Shown here: positions 7,902-17,162 of the stretch, piece after piece
Numbering within the stretch: the first letter of the stretch is position 1
How the letters are laid out: each line of letters begins with the position of its first letter
From: Streptomyces sp. NBC_01669
GTDB taxonomy: Bacteria; Actinomycetota; Actinomycetes; Streptomycetales; Streptomycetaceae
NCBI RefSeq assembly: GCF_026339735.1
Contig: NZ_JAPEQG010000002.1
Location: 310,001 to 374,000, forward strand
Direction of reading: 5' to 3'
DNA: 64,000 nt
Position numbers and translations under genes: made by a program
The notes under the pieces: model-generated
Databases searched by the model: none
What the model saw: the letters and a program-made list of their open reading frames with translations, nothing else
Told to the model about the DNA's origin: nothing

Positions 7902-8403
7902 CTGTGCCTACGGAGGGGACAGTCTCCCCGGGCCTCACCTACAGCCCATGGGGAAGATCGTTCGGCTGAAGCCCCATGGAGCCCTCCGCCGAGAGGCGAC
8001 CCCCCTCCGTACCGCACACAGACCGCCCCGACTGGCCTCCCCCGGACCAGCCGGGGCAGACCTGTCCGCAGCCCACGGAGGCGTGCGGGCCGCGAAGCGG
8101 TGCTCCGTATCCACTCGAGTCAGAGTGCATTCCTCCGACAGAGGGGATTCGTGTGACTGAGCGTGCTACTTGGCCAGGCTGGCCAAGTAGCACGCTCAGA
8201 GTTCTGCGCTGCGCACATCGCTCGCAGGGAGCGGACTTCAGAGCGGCGTTAGGTCAGCCAGCCCAGGGGATCGGACCTTGCTTGAGTGCAAGGAGTTCCG
8301 ACTCCTGCGGGGTCGGCCACAGGTCGACGAGGTACTGAAGTCCCCGGTCCGGCCGGTCCGGATGATGACGCTTCTGCGAGGGGAAGCAGTCCGCGCACGT
8401 CGC
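7902..8403. other. intergenic stretch with a strong hairpin
   Basis: No gene is recognised. It holds the perfect 19-bp stem-loop at 8157-8199 and otherwise lies between the relaxase start and the end of the secreted-protein gene at 8404. Confidence 0.5.
8157..8199. repeat. perfect 19-bp stem-loop
   Basis: CTGAGCGTGCTACTTGGCC (8157-8175) is fully complementary to 8181-8199 with a 5-nt loop AGGCT. There is no T-run on either side. It could be a bidirectional or Streptomyces-type terminator for the leftward gene ending at 8404, or, since a relaxase gene starts 256 bp to its left, a remnant of a plasmid transfer origin. The stem is seen directly; the role is inferred. Confidence 0.75.
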
Positions 8404-9183
8404 CTACCGCACGGCGACGTGATCCCCGGTCGACGACTTCGCCCCGGAGGTGGAGTTCCCGTAGTACGTCCACCGCCACGTCCCCGAACCGGTGGCCTTC
8501 ACCGTGGTCCTGAGCGCCCCCGTACTACTCGACGTCGCCTTCTTGACCGTCGTGTACGAGGAGGCGCCCGCCGCCTTGAACTGCAGGCTCACCGTGCGGC
8601 CCGCGTACCCCTGGTACGTGTGGGTGTCCCAGTTCGCCCGTGTGACCCGCCCGGTCACGGTGATCGTCTTCCCTCTCGCGACCGGCTCCGGCGAGGCGTT
8701 GACAGTGACGCGTGTGGCCCGCTTGACCTGCAACGGGAGGTCCTCGTCGTCAGTGTCGTGGGCGTCACCGGCGAGAAAAACCCGAGCAGCAGTTCCCCAG
8801 GTGCCGGCGTCCTCGTTCCCGAAGTCAAGGTTCCGCGGGTCGATGTACAGCCATTCCTCGAAGTCGCAGATTCCGTTCGCCCTGTCCACGACCTCACAGT
8901 CGCTGGTGATGACGGAGCTGTGCAGCGTCTCCCCAGTGTCGAGCTTCCCCCGGTAGGGGAACACCGTCGGCCCGAAGTCGTATCTGAGCCTGGTCGTCAT
9001 CCGGAAGACCGCATGCACCTCGACCTCCTCCGTGACCCCGATCACGATCGGCTTCCCGCCGTTCACCGCGACCCGGGTGAAGGAGACCCCGCCCTCCGCC
9101 GCCCCGGCCGGCACCGCCGCCACCCCTGTGAACACGACCGCCGCTCCACCGGCCACCACCGCTCTCCACATCGTCTTCCCCAT
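8404..9183 (-). CDS. secreted hypothetical protein with Ig-like tail
   Basis: 259 residues. The N-terminus (MGKTMWRAVVAGGAAVVFTG, then VAAVPAGAAEGG) is a Sec signal peptide with an alanine-rich cleavage site. The middle carries an acidic patch AGDAHDTDDEDLPLQ. The C-terminal ~90 residues (VTVNASPEPVARGKTITVTG to WRWTYYGNSTSGAKSS) have the pattern of an Ig/Big-type beta domain common in actinobacterial extracellular proteins. Two cysteines around SDCEVVDRANGICDF could pair. No catalytic motif is seen. Confidence 0.75.
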   Translation of the reverse strand: MGKTMWRAVVAGGAAVVFTGVAAVPAGAAEGGVSFTRVAVNGGKPIVIGVTEEVEVHAVFRMTTRLRYDFGPTVFPYRGKLDTGETLHSSVITSDCEVVDRANGICDFEEWLYIDPRNLDFGNEDAGTWGTAARVFLAGDAHDTDDEDLPLQVKRATRVTVNASPEPVARGKTITVTGRVTRANWDTHTYQGYAGRTVSLQFKAAGASSYTTVKKATSSSTGALRTTVKATGSGTWRWTYYGNSTSGAKSSTGDHVAVR

Positions 9184-9542
9184 CTTCGAGCCCGCCTTTC
9201 CCCTGCAGCCTGGACCGAGCGCCCAGGCGCACCGGCCGGAGGTTCATCCTCGCGCCTGACTGTGGGACAGGGGAGGGCCGTACGCGGTTGTACGCGGTGC
9301 GACAACGATTTGATCACCACGGCATCGCCCTGGCCCGGTTCCCGGGAGGGGGGCCCGATGGCTTCACGGAGGATCCGTTGATCAGCCTTCCGCATTCCGC
9401 ACGTCTGCAGCGACGCATTTCTGAACGGCACAAGCACCCATCCGAGTTGCTTCGGAGGAAGCCGCTTGGTGGCGAGCGTCTACTACGCTGCGCTGCGCGG
9501 ACTCCGGGCCGCCTGCTCTGCTTGCCGTACCCCACGGCTTGC
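9184..9542. other. intergenic stretch, no gene seen
   Basis: Spacer between two leftward genes. A short direct repeat GTACGCGGT appears twice around 9280-9300 and could be part of a promoter region; nothing else stands out. Confidence 0.45.
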
Positions 9543-10679
9543 CTACCGGATCGCCGGGTCCCGACTCTCGCGGACCGTCCAGCCGATCTCGCCCGGCAGT
9601 TCCCCAGCGCGGCGGGTGACGCCCAGGCCGGAGGCGGCCACGGCCACCGCCGTGCCGAGGCAGAGCAATGAGCCAGGGAAGCCCGCCACGGCGCCGAGCA
9701 AAGCTGGTGCGGCCAGCGCGAACGCGGCGAGCAGCCAGACGAGTTGGCGTCCGTGCAGATCCTGGCGGAACTTCGCGCGGCCAGCCAGGGCGAGGCTCGG
9801 GTGGTCGGGAGAGGTGGGGTGCAGGTTGACGGGAGCGCCGTTGACGGGGTCGGCGAGGTACTGGCGGGCGGCATCGCGGGAGAGCTCGCCCCACACCACG
9901 TGCCCGGTGTCGGCGACGAGGGCTACGGGGAGTCCCTCCTCGATCAGCTTCCAGCGCGTCGGCAGGCACACCCAGGCCTGGTGGCTGCCGAGTTGAAGTC
10001 CGGCCTGGAGCAGGTCCGTGGTGGTGCGCGTCAGGCCGGTGCCGCCGCCCGCCGGATACATCGGATAGACCTGTAGTGGGACGCCACCCCCGACCGGTGA
10101 CACTTCGAGCCAGTGCGTGTGCTCGGCCTTGATCGTGCCGGGCTTGTCGCCGCGCTTCTCGTACCGCTTCCAGATGGGTGCCCCGATCCGTACGCGCACG
10201 GCGTGCACCTGCCCTGCGGCGGCGTCCGTGCATAGGACGCGCTGACGGGGGCCCAGCCGGTGCCCCAACAGGTCGGTCACGACGTAGACGAGCAGCCAGA
10301 AGCCGAGGCCTATCCCTACGATGACGGCGAGGCCTGTCAGCGCCCCCTCGTACAGAGCGAATCCGAACCGCAGTACGGCGAGCGGAGTGACGATCGTCAG
10401 CACCACGCCCGCCGCCAGGCCCCAGTCGTGGGGCGGTTGGCGTAGCGAGCGCGGGATCGAGGCCTGCGCCGGCACAGGCGACTCGACCCGCACCGTGGGC
10501 GCCGCCCGGCACGCGAGTATCCATCCGCCGGCGGCCAAGGCAGCGACCCCGAGGGCCTCGATGATGTCCCACCTGGGAGTGGGCGCGTCATGCCGTACGA
10601 GGGCAAGACCGACCGCGACGGTCACCGCGACGAGCGCGGCACCGCCGCACAAGCGGGTAAGGACTGTGGCACGTCGCAT
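9543..10679 (-). CDS. membrane protein of unknown function
   Basis: 378 residues from the ATG at 10679 with GAGAAAGGTG just upstream. Four N-terminal hydrophobic segments (LCGGAALVAVTVAVGLALV, ALGVAALAAGGWILAC, WGLAAGVVLTIVTPLAVLRF, GLAVIVGIGLGFWLLVYVVT) precede a soluble domain (residues ~140-320). Two more hydrophobic segments close the protein (LVWLLAAFALAAPALLGAVA and SLLCLGTAVAVAASGLG). The soluble part has a PH-like or DUF3592-like feel, but I cannot assign it. Confidence 0.7.
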   Translation of the reverse strand: MRRATVLTRLCGGAALVAVTVAVGLALVRHDAPTPRWDIIEALGVAALAAGGWILACRAAPTVRVESPVPAQASIPRSLRQPPHDWGLAAGVVLTIVTPLAVLRFGFALYEGALTGLAVIVGIGLGFWLLVYVVTDLLGHRLGPRQRVLCTDAAAGQVHAVRVRIGAPIWKRYEKRGDKPGTIKAEHTHWLEVSPVGGGVPLQVYPMYPAGGGTGLTRTTTDLLQAGLQLGSHQAWVCLPTRWKLIEEGLPVALVADTGHVVWGELSRDAARQYLADPVNGAPVNLHPTSPDHPSLALAGRAKFRQDLHGRQLVWLLAAFALAAPALLGAVAGFPGSLLCLGTAVAVAASGLGVTRRAGELPGEIGWTVRESRDPAIR

Positions 10680-10983
10680 GGCGCACCTTTCTCCGAGGCT
10701 CCGGTGACGGGGTGGTCCGGGGAGTGGGGGGGAGGGGTGCGCTATTCCGTCTGGTTCAGATGGGGGCAGGACATTCTCGGCCTGACATCGCGGAGAAGTA
10801 AAGGGTCAGCCGAGCCGAAGGCTCTGCACCGACTTGAACACGGTCGCCGCGCCAACGGCAGTACTGACGGTAACGCGAACGGACGACGACAGCCTGCCAG
10901 GCCAGCGGCCCGCGCATTACGTACACCACGGCGGCGACGTCGACGGCGGCCAGCGCTAACTGACGGCCGGCCAACCCGGCAGG
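10680..10983. other. intergenic stretch, no convincing gene
   Basis: A 72-codon leftward frame starting with TTG exists, but it lacks a ribosome site and family features. It is treated as noise. Confidence 0.4.
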
Positions 10984-11385
10984 CTACGCGCTCCGTGCGT
11001 CGGCGAGCTTGTCCAGCTCGCGCATCGCCTCCGCGTGGGCGCTCATCCGCCTGCTCACACTGCCGCTCGTGAAGAGCGCCACACCAGCGACCGACACCGG
11101 CACGGACAACCCGAGCACCGCCAGGGCTTCAGGCCAGTCGCGCTCGTCCTGACACCAATCCCCCCTTTGCAGGCCGTCATTGGCCGTACCACGTTCGGTC
11201 AACAACCGTGACTCGCACTCCGCGGGGTAACGGTCGCCGGGCTTCTCATCGACCTCGTATGGCGTGAGCAGCAACAGGGCACACCATGTCCACTGGAGCG
11301 CCGCCACAGCCAACAGACCGATACCCCAGGCTCGTATCCGCCCGGCCCTGTCGCGGAAGTCGAGGTCGTACTCACGTGATCGCAT
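10984..11385 (-). CDS. small two-TM membrane protein
   Basis: 133 residues. Two hydrophobic segments (IGLLAVAALQWTWCALLLLT and EALAVLGLSVPVSVAGVALF) flank an external loop with two cysteines (ECES and DWCQDE) that could form a disulphide. The N-terminus is basic and acidic (MRSREYDLDFRDRAGRI) and cytosolic by the positive-inside rule. No family is recognised. Confidence 0.6.
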   Translation of the reverse strand: MRSREYDLDFRDRAGRIRAWGIGLLAVAALQWTWCALLLLTPYEVDEKPGDRYPAECESRLLTERGTANDGLQRGDWCQDERDWPEALAVLGLSVPVSVAGVALFTSGSVSRRMSAHAEAMRELDKLADARSA

Positions 11386-11430
11386 GGCGAGCGAATCTAG
11401 CAGCGTGTTATCGCAGCCAGGCGGGCGCCC

Positions 11431-12600
11431 TGTAGTACTCCCGAAACTCGGCCACGGGCCCGGAGCTGCGATGATGGAGGACCATGCTGATTCGGCTGAT
11501 CTACCGGTTCGCCGTCGCGGTGCTGTCCTGGCTGGTGCTGCTGGCCAGATGGTCGGCGTCGAAGAACGCCGAGATACTCGTACTGCGCCAAGAGGTCGCG
11601 GTCTTGCGGCGTGCCAACCCGAAGCCGCGGCTCCATTGGACCGACCGGGCTGTGTTCGCGGCGTTGTCCAGGATGCTGCCGAAAGCGTTGCGGCTGCACC
11701 GGATCGTCACCCCAAGCACGCTGCTGCGGTGGCACCGCCGCATGGTCGTCAAGAAGTGGACCCAGCCCCGGTCACCGGGACGTCCACCGCTCGACGACGA
11801 ACTCGTACAGCTGATCGTCCGCCTCGCCACCGAGAACCGGACCTGGGGCGTGGTCCGGATCCAGGGCGAGCTGCGCCGCCTGGGGCATCGCCTCGGAGCG
11901 GGCACGATCCGAAGAATCCTGCGCGGCCGCCGGATCCCGCCGCCGACCGCACGCGACGACCGGTGGCGCACGCTTCTTCAGGCCCACGCCGAGTCGATCC
12001 TGACGATGGACTTCTTCCACGTGGACTGCGCGCTCTTCCTGACTCGGCTGTACGTGGCGTTCGTCATCGAGCACCGCACCCGCCGGGTCCACCTGCTGGG
12101 CGTGACCCCGTACCCGACCAGCGCCTGGGCCACGCAGCTGGCCCGGGACTTCACTGCTGATCTCGAGCAGACCCGGCACCGGTTCCGTCGTCTGATCCGG
12201 GACCGTGACACCAAGTTCACCGAGGCCTTCGACGCCGTACTCGCCGCGAGCAGGATCGACGTGCTGCTCACGGCTCCCCAAGCGCCGCGGATGAACGCGA
12301 TCGCCGAGCGGTTCGTGCGCACCGTCCGCGCCGAGTGCACCGACCAGATGCTCATCGGCGGCGAGCGCCACCTGCGCACGGTCCTTGACCACTACGTCGC
12401 TCACTACAACGGCGGGCGCAGCCATCAAGGCGCCGGACTGAGCCTGCGCGCCCCCGACGATGAGCCGAACGTGATCCCGTTCCCGGTCCGGGCGGGGCGG
12501 ACCCGCCGGGTACCCGTTCTCGGTGGGCTGATCAACGAGTACGAAGCCGCAGCGTGAACCACCAGGTGAGACTTGGTGACTGAGTTTCGGAAGTAGTACG
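11431..12600. mobile_element. insertion sequence with one DDE transposase (IS481/IS3-like)
   Basis: Imperfect ~25-bp inverted repeats bracket the element: 11431-11455 and the complement of 12576-12600 share the core CCGAAACTC and about 20 positions. Length is about 1.17 kb with a single intact transposase. No target duplication is obvious at these ends. It lies just upstream of a zinc-ribbon gene without breaking it. Confidence 0.65.
11484..12557 (+). CDS. DDE transposase with rve integrase core
   Basis: 357 residues. The N-terminal part has the helix EILVLRQEVAVLRR and a helix-turn-helix region. The catalytic core shows D in LTMDFFHVDCAL, D in RLIRDRDTKFTEAF and E in RMNAIAERFVRTVRAE, the DDE triad of integrase-fold transposases. 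The frame is complete and unbroken, so this is one of the few transposases in the window that looks functional. Confidence 0.85.
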   Translation: MLIRLIYRFAVAVLSWLVLLARWSASKNAEILVLRQEVAVLRRANPKPRLHWTDRAVFAALSRMLPKALRLHRIVTPSTLLRWHRRMVVKKWTQPRSPGRPPLDDELVQLIVRLATENRTWGVVRIQGELRRLGHRLGAGTIRRILRGRRIPPPTARDDRWRTLLQAHAESILTMDFFHVDCALFLTRLYVAFVIEHRTRRVHLLGVTPYPTSAWATQLARDFTADLEQTRHRFRRLIRDRDTKFTEAFDAVLAASRIDVLLTAPQAPRMNAIAERFVRTVRAECTDQMLIGGERHLRTVLDHYVAHYNGGRSHQGAGLSLRAPDDEPNVIPFPVRAGRTRRVPVLGGLINEYEAAA

Positions 12601-12682
12601 GGTCTCACCAGGGGGCTCCTCACCTGGCGGAACACGAGCGAGCGCGTTCGTGCCCTTGAGGTCATTCCGTTGTCCGTCCACA

Positions 12683-12907
12683 TCACCCACGGGCCCGGTT
12701 GAACCGGAGGTCACGGTTGACGAACAGGTGGACGTAGCCGCACGACTGGCAGATCAGGCCGGTCGCCGACTCGTTCGCCCAGGCCAGGTCGAAGAGCTCC
12801 ATCCCCGTGCTGTTCAGCTTGACCTCCCGCTTGCGGAACGTGTCGTTGTCGCACATCAGGCAGTGGATCGGGTGCTCTCCGATCGCCGCGTGCACAGACT
12901 TGGCCAT
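12683..12907 (-). CDS. small zinc-ribbon protein
   Basis: 74 residues with two CxxC pairs, CLMC (near residue 16) and CQSC (near 53), forming a four-cysteine zinc ribbon. The sequence MAKSVHAAIGEHPIHCLMC opens a conserved Streptomyces small-protein family that I recognise but cannot name. GGAAGAGGGGAACC lies upstream of the ATG at 12907. The stop lies about 80 bp from the end of the neighbouring IS, so it may have lost downstream sequence. Possible role: nucleic-acid binding. Confidence 0.75.
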   Translation of the reverse strand: MAKSVHAAIGEHPIHCLMCDNDTFRKREVKLNSTGMELFDLAWANESATGLICQSCGYVHLFVNRDLRFNRARG

Positions 12908-13660
12908 GCTGGTTCCCCTCTTCCTGCGTTAGTTCTGGCGGTGCGCGGGCGCGGCTGCACCGTCGGACCGCGACGCATGCCGTCCGGTGGGACGTGTGCG
13001 CAGGTGGCGCGGGTCCGTCGCGCCGCAGGAGCCTGGGCAGCACCTGGTCACCGCCAGCGACTACGTCCTGGGGCATGCAGGTGCGCTCGGTGCGGATACG
13101 GCTGGTGCCGGTGAGACTCAGCTCGCCGGAGCCCAAAGCCTCGATCCCGACCTCGTCGAGGTCCCCGGCACGCCTGGCCTGCGCGGCGAGCCGGTTGTGC
13201 AGCACCGTGTACGGGTGCTGGTTGCTTCCGGCGCTTACTCGGTTCCGCTCCTTGTACCCTGGTGGATGTGGGTCCGGTGCCGTCAACTCCCCCCGTTTGT
13301 CGGCACCGGAACCTCTTTTGTCCGCTCCCCCGCGGCGGGCAGCGCCTGACGGCGCCGTTCAGAAGCTGACCCTCAGGTTCCACGCCGTCGACGTTCGACG
13401 CGTCGACACGGAAGCGGCGTTGCACCTTGGCCGGTTACCCGTCTCGGCGACGGCCTATGTGATCATCGTGGCCGCCCCATCGCTCCCCCTGTCCCGTCGC
13501 GGTTTCCGTCTTCCAGCATCAGGCCCACGCCCCTGCCTCCGGTGGGGCCATCCTGAAGCAGGACCACGGCCCTAGGCATTGCCGCTGCCCGGCAGTCTTT
13601 GACGTCGTCTTGATGCCGGGCGCGAACCCTGACGGACGGCGTGCCAGTCTTGGTCCCCGC
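12908..13660. other. 753-bp stretch with no secure gene
   Basis: A leftward frame here reads YTVLHNRLAAQARRAGDLDE and GSGELSLTGTSRIRTERTC, which looks protein-like, but it has only a TTG start with AAGGAG nearby and later runs into arginine-rich noise. It may be a fragment of a degraded phage or plasmid gene. Nothing else is recognised. Confidence 0.4.
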
Positions 13661-13663
13661 GCG

Positions 13664-14779
13664 TCAAGAACTCGTCAGCGACGCGTCAGTAATCGGGGAG
13701 GGACCGTAACGGAGAGGGAGCCGGCCGAGGAGTAACTGGAGGGGTACGCCGAGATCCTGGCGGGTGTGTGCGCGACCCGCCGCAGGCTCACCCGGGAGGA
13801 GCGCGAAGCCCTGGGTTCGCTCGGGGAGCGGGCCGCGGAGGCCGGCATCGGACTGCGGACCCTGGTCCGGGCCCACCTCTCCGCCGCCCAGCGGATGCGC
13901 CCCGGCCTGCCCCAGAGCGCCCAGGTGTCGCAGGCGCAGGCGCGTGAGCTGGGAATGGCACTTGCTCAAGCGCCGTTCTGGGCCGACGAAGTGGTGGTGG
14001 CCCTGCTTCGTCGGGTGCGGGCACACATGCCCCTGGTCCTGGTAACGAACGCGACCCTGGAGTTGGAGAACGACCTGGCGTCGTTGGGACTGGAGGACTT
14101 CGCAGACCATGTCGTCAGCAGCGCCCGGGTGGGGGTAGCCAAGCCGGACCGCAAGATCTACGAGATCGCGGCTGAACGAGCGGGCGTCGCGATGGACCGG
14201 TGCCTCTTCGTCGATGACCGACGGGAGAACGTCGACGCCGCAGCCGCGCTGGGAATGACTGGCGTGCACTACCGCGAGTCTGAGGATCTCCGCGAGTCGG
14301 TGAGCTTCCTGTTGGACGGCCAGGTTGGCTACCTCACTCACCGGCAACATTGAGTGAGACAAGACTGAGGAAACCCGGGAGACAACGTCACCTGAGAACA
14401 CCGGCTGAATCCGTCTCACAAGCCGTTGCATACGTACAGGTCGCAGCATCAAGGGACGGCAAGATCGAATGAGATGGGACATCGGGCCATCCGGCGCTGC
14501 TTGGTTGGTGTCCCGTCTCAGGCGAACGACGACCATGGTGCCGTGTCGGGTGCCGATCATCCCGATCGTGGTGACCTTCCAGTCGAGCTGCCAGGCCGCT
14601 TTACGCATCGCGGCCCGGATCAGTTCCACCCCGCCCAATCCGACGGCCTCCTCGTCATCCAGGTTCACCTGGTACGAGCCGCCGAATCCACCGGCGCCTT
14701 CCGGGCAGTTGCGGCGCAGCAGGGGCACGAGGGCTTCGGCCATGGCGGTGCAGCGCGGGTCCTTCGCGTACAAGGCCAT
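13664..14779 (-). CDS. conserved hypothetical protein, C-terminus probably replaced
   Basis: The ATG at 14779 is 8 bp after the TPR gene, so the two are co-transcribed. The first ~90 residues (MALYAKDPRCTAMAEALVPL, GAGGFGGSYQVNLDDEEAVG, then TTIGMIGTRHGTMVVVRLRR) look like a conserved Streptomyces hypothetical family. After about residue 90 the frame runs for another ~270 codons antisense to the HAD fragment and looks like noise, so the original 3' end was probably lost. Only the N-terminal part is well supported. Confidence 0.45.
   Translation of the reverse strand: MALYAKDPRCTAMAEALVPLLRRNCPEGAGGFGGSYQVNLDDEEAVGLGGVELIRAAMRKAAWQLDWKVTTIGMIGTRHGTMVVVRLRRDTNQAAPDGPMSHLIRSCRPLMLRPVRMQRLVRRIQPVFSGDVVSRVSSVLSHSMLPVSEVANLAVQQEAHRLAEILRLAVVHASHSQRGCGVDVLPSVIDEEAPVHRDARSFSRDLVDLAVRLGYPHPGAADDMVCEVLQSQRRQVVLQLQGRVRYQDQGHVCPHPTKQGHHHFVGPERRLSKCHSQLTRLRLRHLGALGQAGAHPLGGGEVGPDQGPQSDAGLRGPLPERTQGFALLPGEPAAGRAHTRQDLGVPLQLLLGRLPLRYGPSPITDASLTSS
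13720..14353 (+). pseudogene. fused fragments: PucR-regulator N-terminus and HAD-hydrolase C-terminus
   Basis: After an in-frame TAA near 13723 the frame reads YAEILAGVCATRRRLTREER and GLRTLVRAHLSAAQRM, which looks like the N-terminal region of PucR-type regulators. From about 13920 it becomes a HAD-IA hydrolase: APFWADEVVVALLRRVRAHM, motif II in LVLVTNATLE, motif III lysine in GVAKPDRKIYE and motif IV in CLFVDDRRENVDAAAALG. HAD motif I (DxDxT, the nucleophile) is missing, so the product cannot be an active phosphatase. Two broken genes were joined in frame. Confidence 0.65.
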
Positions 14780-14787
14780 CGAGGGCC

Positions 14788-16131
14788 TCAGAACGGGGGA
14801 TCGTCGCGCCAGGTGCCGTCCGACAGCTCGGGCGGCCGGGGGGTGCGCCGCTGGAGGACGGCCAGGGCGTCCTCGACGCGGCCGAGGTCGATGAGGTAGC
14901 CGGCCAGGTCATGGCTGTTCGTGGAGGCGTGCTGTTCGAGGACGGCGACGGCCTCCTCGGTGCGTCCGGCGCCGGCGAGCAGCTCGGCGATGTGCGGCGC
15001 CGCGTACGAGGTGGCGCCCTCGAGATGGGAGCGGGCCTGTGCGATCGCTTCGTCGACGCCGTCGCGGGCGGCGATCAGCGGCAGCCGTATCCAGTACAGG
15101 TCCCACTCCTCCTCGCCCCCGCGGGCGGCGGCGAGGGCGTCGAGGTGCGCAAGGCCGTCCTCGGGGCGGCCCTGGTCGAGGTACAGGTCGGACAGAGTAT
15201 GGAGGATCCAGTCGTCCCCGTTGCGGGCGTCGGCCTGGACGCGCATCACGTTGATCGCTTCATTCCCCCGGCCGTGCCGGGCCAGGAGCTGCGCGAGCTC
15301 GCAAGCCGAGTTGGGGTCGTGGGCCACGGGTCCGTCGGCCTGCCGGTATGCCGCGATCGCCCCCTCCACGTCGCCGCGCTCCTCCAGCAACCTCGCGAGC
15401 CGTTGTACGGCGTACCGCGAGTCATCAGTCGCCGCAGCTGCCCGCAGCTCGCCGAGCCGGCCGTGCCGTGCCAGCAGCGCGGCCAGTTGCTCACCGTTGG
15501 TGCTGCCGGTGCGCAGCAGGGCGATCGCCTCGTCGGTGCGGCCCTGGCGCTCGCGGATCGTGGCGAGCAGCCCGATCGCCGTGTCGCGATCGAGGCCTCG
15601 GCAGCACCACGGGAAGTCGGAACACTGGTGCTCGGTCCGGGCGGCGAGCAGCGCGGCGGCTTCCTCGTCGCGGCCGGCAGCGGCCGCGATGTCGACCAGT
15701 GCCTCGGCGAGGGATAGCTCGCCGATGTGCGGGCGCAGCAGGGCGAACGCCTTCTCGGCACGGCCGTGCCGGGCGAGTAGGCGGGTGTAGGACTCCAGCG
15801 CCATTGGGTGCCCGGCCTCCATGCGGACCCGGGTGATCTCGATCGCCTCGTCGACGCGGCCCCAGCGCTCCAGCAGCTCGGCCGCGGCTACGACGGCCGT
15901 CCACCAGCCGGTTGCTAGATACGGGGCGAGCAGCTCCAACGCGTCGGCCTGCCGGCCCTGCTCACCCAGCAACCTCGCCCACGCCAGCGCGCAGAACCAC
16001 TCCCCGCGTCCGGCCTGCAGCTCCACCACGTCGACGTGGCCGCGCTCGAGCAGCCGCAAGACCAGCTCCGGCGGGATGCAGCCGGACCGTGTCTGGGCCC
16101 GGTAGTCAAGATCAGTAGCGTCCACGGCCAC
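14788..16131 (-). CDS. TPR-repeat protein
   Basis: 447 residues from a GTG at 16131 (another GTG at 16125 is possible). The protein is a chain of ~34-residue helical repeats with the recurring pattern LLARHGRxxEA or LLExxGRVDEAI, for example LLERWGRVDEAIEITRVRME, LARHGRAEKAFALLRPHIGE and LLAGAGRTEEAVAVLEQHA. This repeat type is common in Streptomyces cytosolic proteins, presumably as a protein-binding scaffold. It is followed after 8 bp by the hypothetical gene at 14779. Confidence 0.8.
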   Translation of the reverse strand: MAVDATDLDYRAQTRSGCIPPELVLRLLERGHVDVVELQAGRGEWFCALAWARLLGEQGRQADALELLAPYLATGWWTAVVAAAELLERWGRVDEAIEITRVRMEAGHPMALESYTRLLARHGRAEKAFALLRPHIGELSLAEALVDIAAAAGRDEEAAALLAARTEHQCSDFPWCCRGLDRDTAIGLLATIRERQGRTDEAIALLRTGSTNGEQLAALLARHGRLGELRAAAATDDSRYAVQRLARLLEERGDVEGAIAAYRQADGPVAHDPNSACELAQLLARHGRGNEAINVMRVQADARNGDDWILHTLSDLYLDQGRPEDGLAHLDALAAARGGEEEWDLYWIRLPLIAARDGVDEAIAQARSHLEGATSYAAPHIAELLAGAGRTEEAVAVLEQHASTNSHDLAGYLIDLGRVEDALAVLQRRTPRPPELSDGTWRDDPPF

Positions 16132-16246
16132 GCACCATAGCGCTTGCCCCTGACACCTTGCCGACACCACCGGCGGTTTCGAATACAGCACAGTTGGAAT
16201 GACGCTCCCCGCCAGTCGGCGCCTCCGCCGGGCAGCTTGCGACGTT

Positions 16247-16536
16247 CGCCCTGGAAGACGACGGCCGTACGTACACGATCAGTACCAGCGGTGTGCGGTG
16301 GCGGCGGTCCCTGGATGAACGGCCGTACCGGCACCAAAGTCTCGGTACGGCACCTGCCTCACCACGACGACACCATCGAAGTCTTCGACACCGCGACCGG
16401 CCGCCACCTCGGTTCGGCGTTCCTGGCCGCAGCGGCGAGCCGGGAGCAGATCCGCTGCCGACGGCTCCGAGGCGGCGAGACACCCACTTCCGTCCAGGCC
16501 CGCGCCGCCGCCCTCGGCATCCCCCTCCCCGACTGA
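16247..16536 (+). pseudogene. C-terminal remnant of a Mu/TniA-type transposase
   Basis: One frame reads TYTISTSGVRWRRSLDERPY. After a shift near 16330 the next frame reads KVSVRHLPHHDDTIEVFDTA and GRHLGSAFLAAAASREQIR. Together they resemble the beta-barrel C-terminal domain of Mu/Tn7-like DDE transposases. The catalytic core is absent. Confidence 0.6.
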
Positions 16537-16634
16537 CCCCAGCACGGCAGGCGCAGCGGCGCCTGTGACGAGGCTCGGTGGTGCCAGCACCAGAGGCGGG
16601 CGCGGCAGGCTGCGTGGAGCTCTAGGCTCTGCGC

Positions 16635-17162
16635 ATGACTCGACGTATCGGTCGGGGCGGGCGCAAGGGGCAGACGCATACCGCCGCTCCCCGGCTTCGC
16701 TCTTACAGCATCCCGCCGGCCTCAGCGGTCACGGTGACTCGCGCGGACGGCGCGGCAGAGACCGCTCCCGCGCGGAAACCGCAGGCCACTGAGGGACCGC
16801 GGCCCAAGCGAGGACCGTTGATCTGCGCGATGTGCGGTGACCCGACGACGGAGTCCCCGACCGTGTACAGCCGGGCACGCGGTACGCGGGGGAAGCCGGT
16901 GCACGCGTCGTGCGATCCGACGGCTACGACGGAGCGGCCCAGGCGTCCGCCCCGGCAGCAGGATCTGACGCCGCCGGTAGTCGGCCGCATCGCTCCCGGT
17001 GCCGACCCGGCGACTGCCTGGATCAATATTTCTTGTACGCAGTGCTCGGCCCAGCCGGGGCAGCGGTGCACCGTCCGCTACAGCGACGGGACGGGTGGGG
17101 AGGCGAAGAGCCCTCATCGGGAACGGGCCTTGGCCGCGAGGAAGGCCGCAGCGCCCAGGTGA
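16635..17162 (+). CDS. hypothetical protein with two zinc-binding cysteine clusters
   Basis: 175 residues. A basic N-terminus (MTRRIGRGGRKGQTHTAAPR) is followed by a cluster ICAMCGDPTTESP with a downstream HASCDP. The C-terminal ~45 residues read CTQCSAQPGQRC...PHRERALAARK. This CxxC-x(5)-C...H..R arrangement resembles the small zinc fingers of actinophage and plasmid DNA-binding proteins. The gene probably came with a phage or integrative plasmid. Confidence 0.6.
   Translation: MTRRIGRGGRKGQTHTAAPRLRSYSIPPASAVTVTRADGAAETAPARKPQATEGPRPKRGPLICAMCGDPTTESPTVYSRARGTRGKPVHASCDPTATTERPRRPPRQQDLTPPVVGRIAPGADPATAWINISCTQCSAQPGQRCTVRYSDGTGGEAKSPHRERALAARKAAAPR

Noticed and set aside
12711..13425. Two overlapping minus-strand frames considered as genes
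   Set aside because: Neither has a standard start with ribosome site nor a family motif; one may be debris but cannot be supported.
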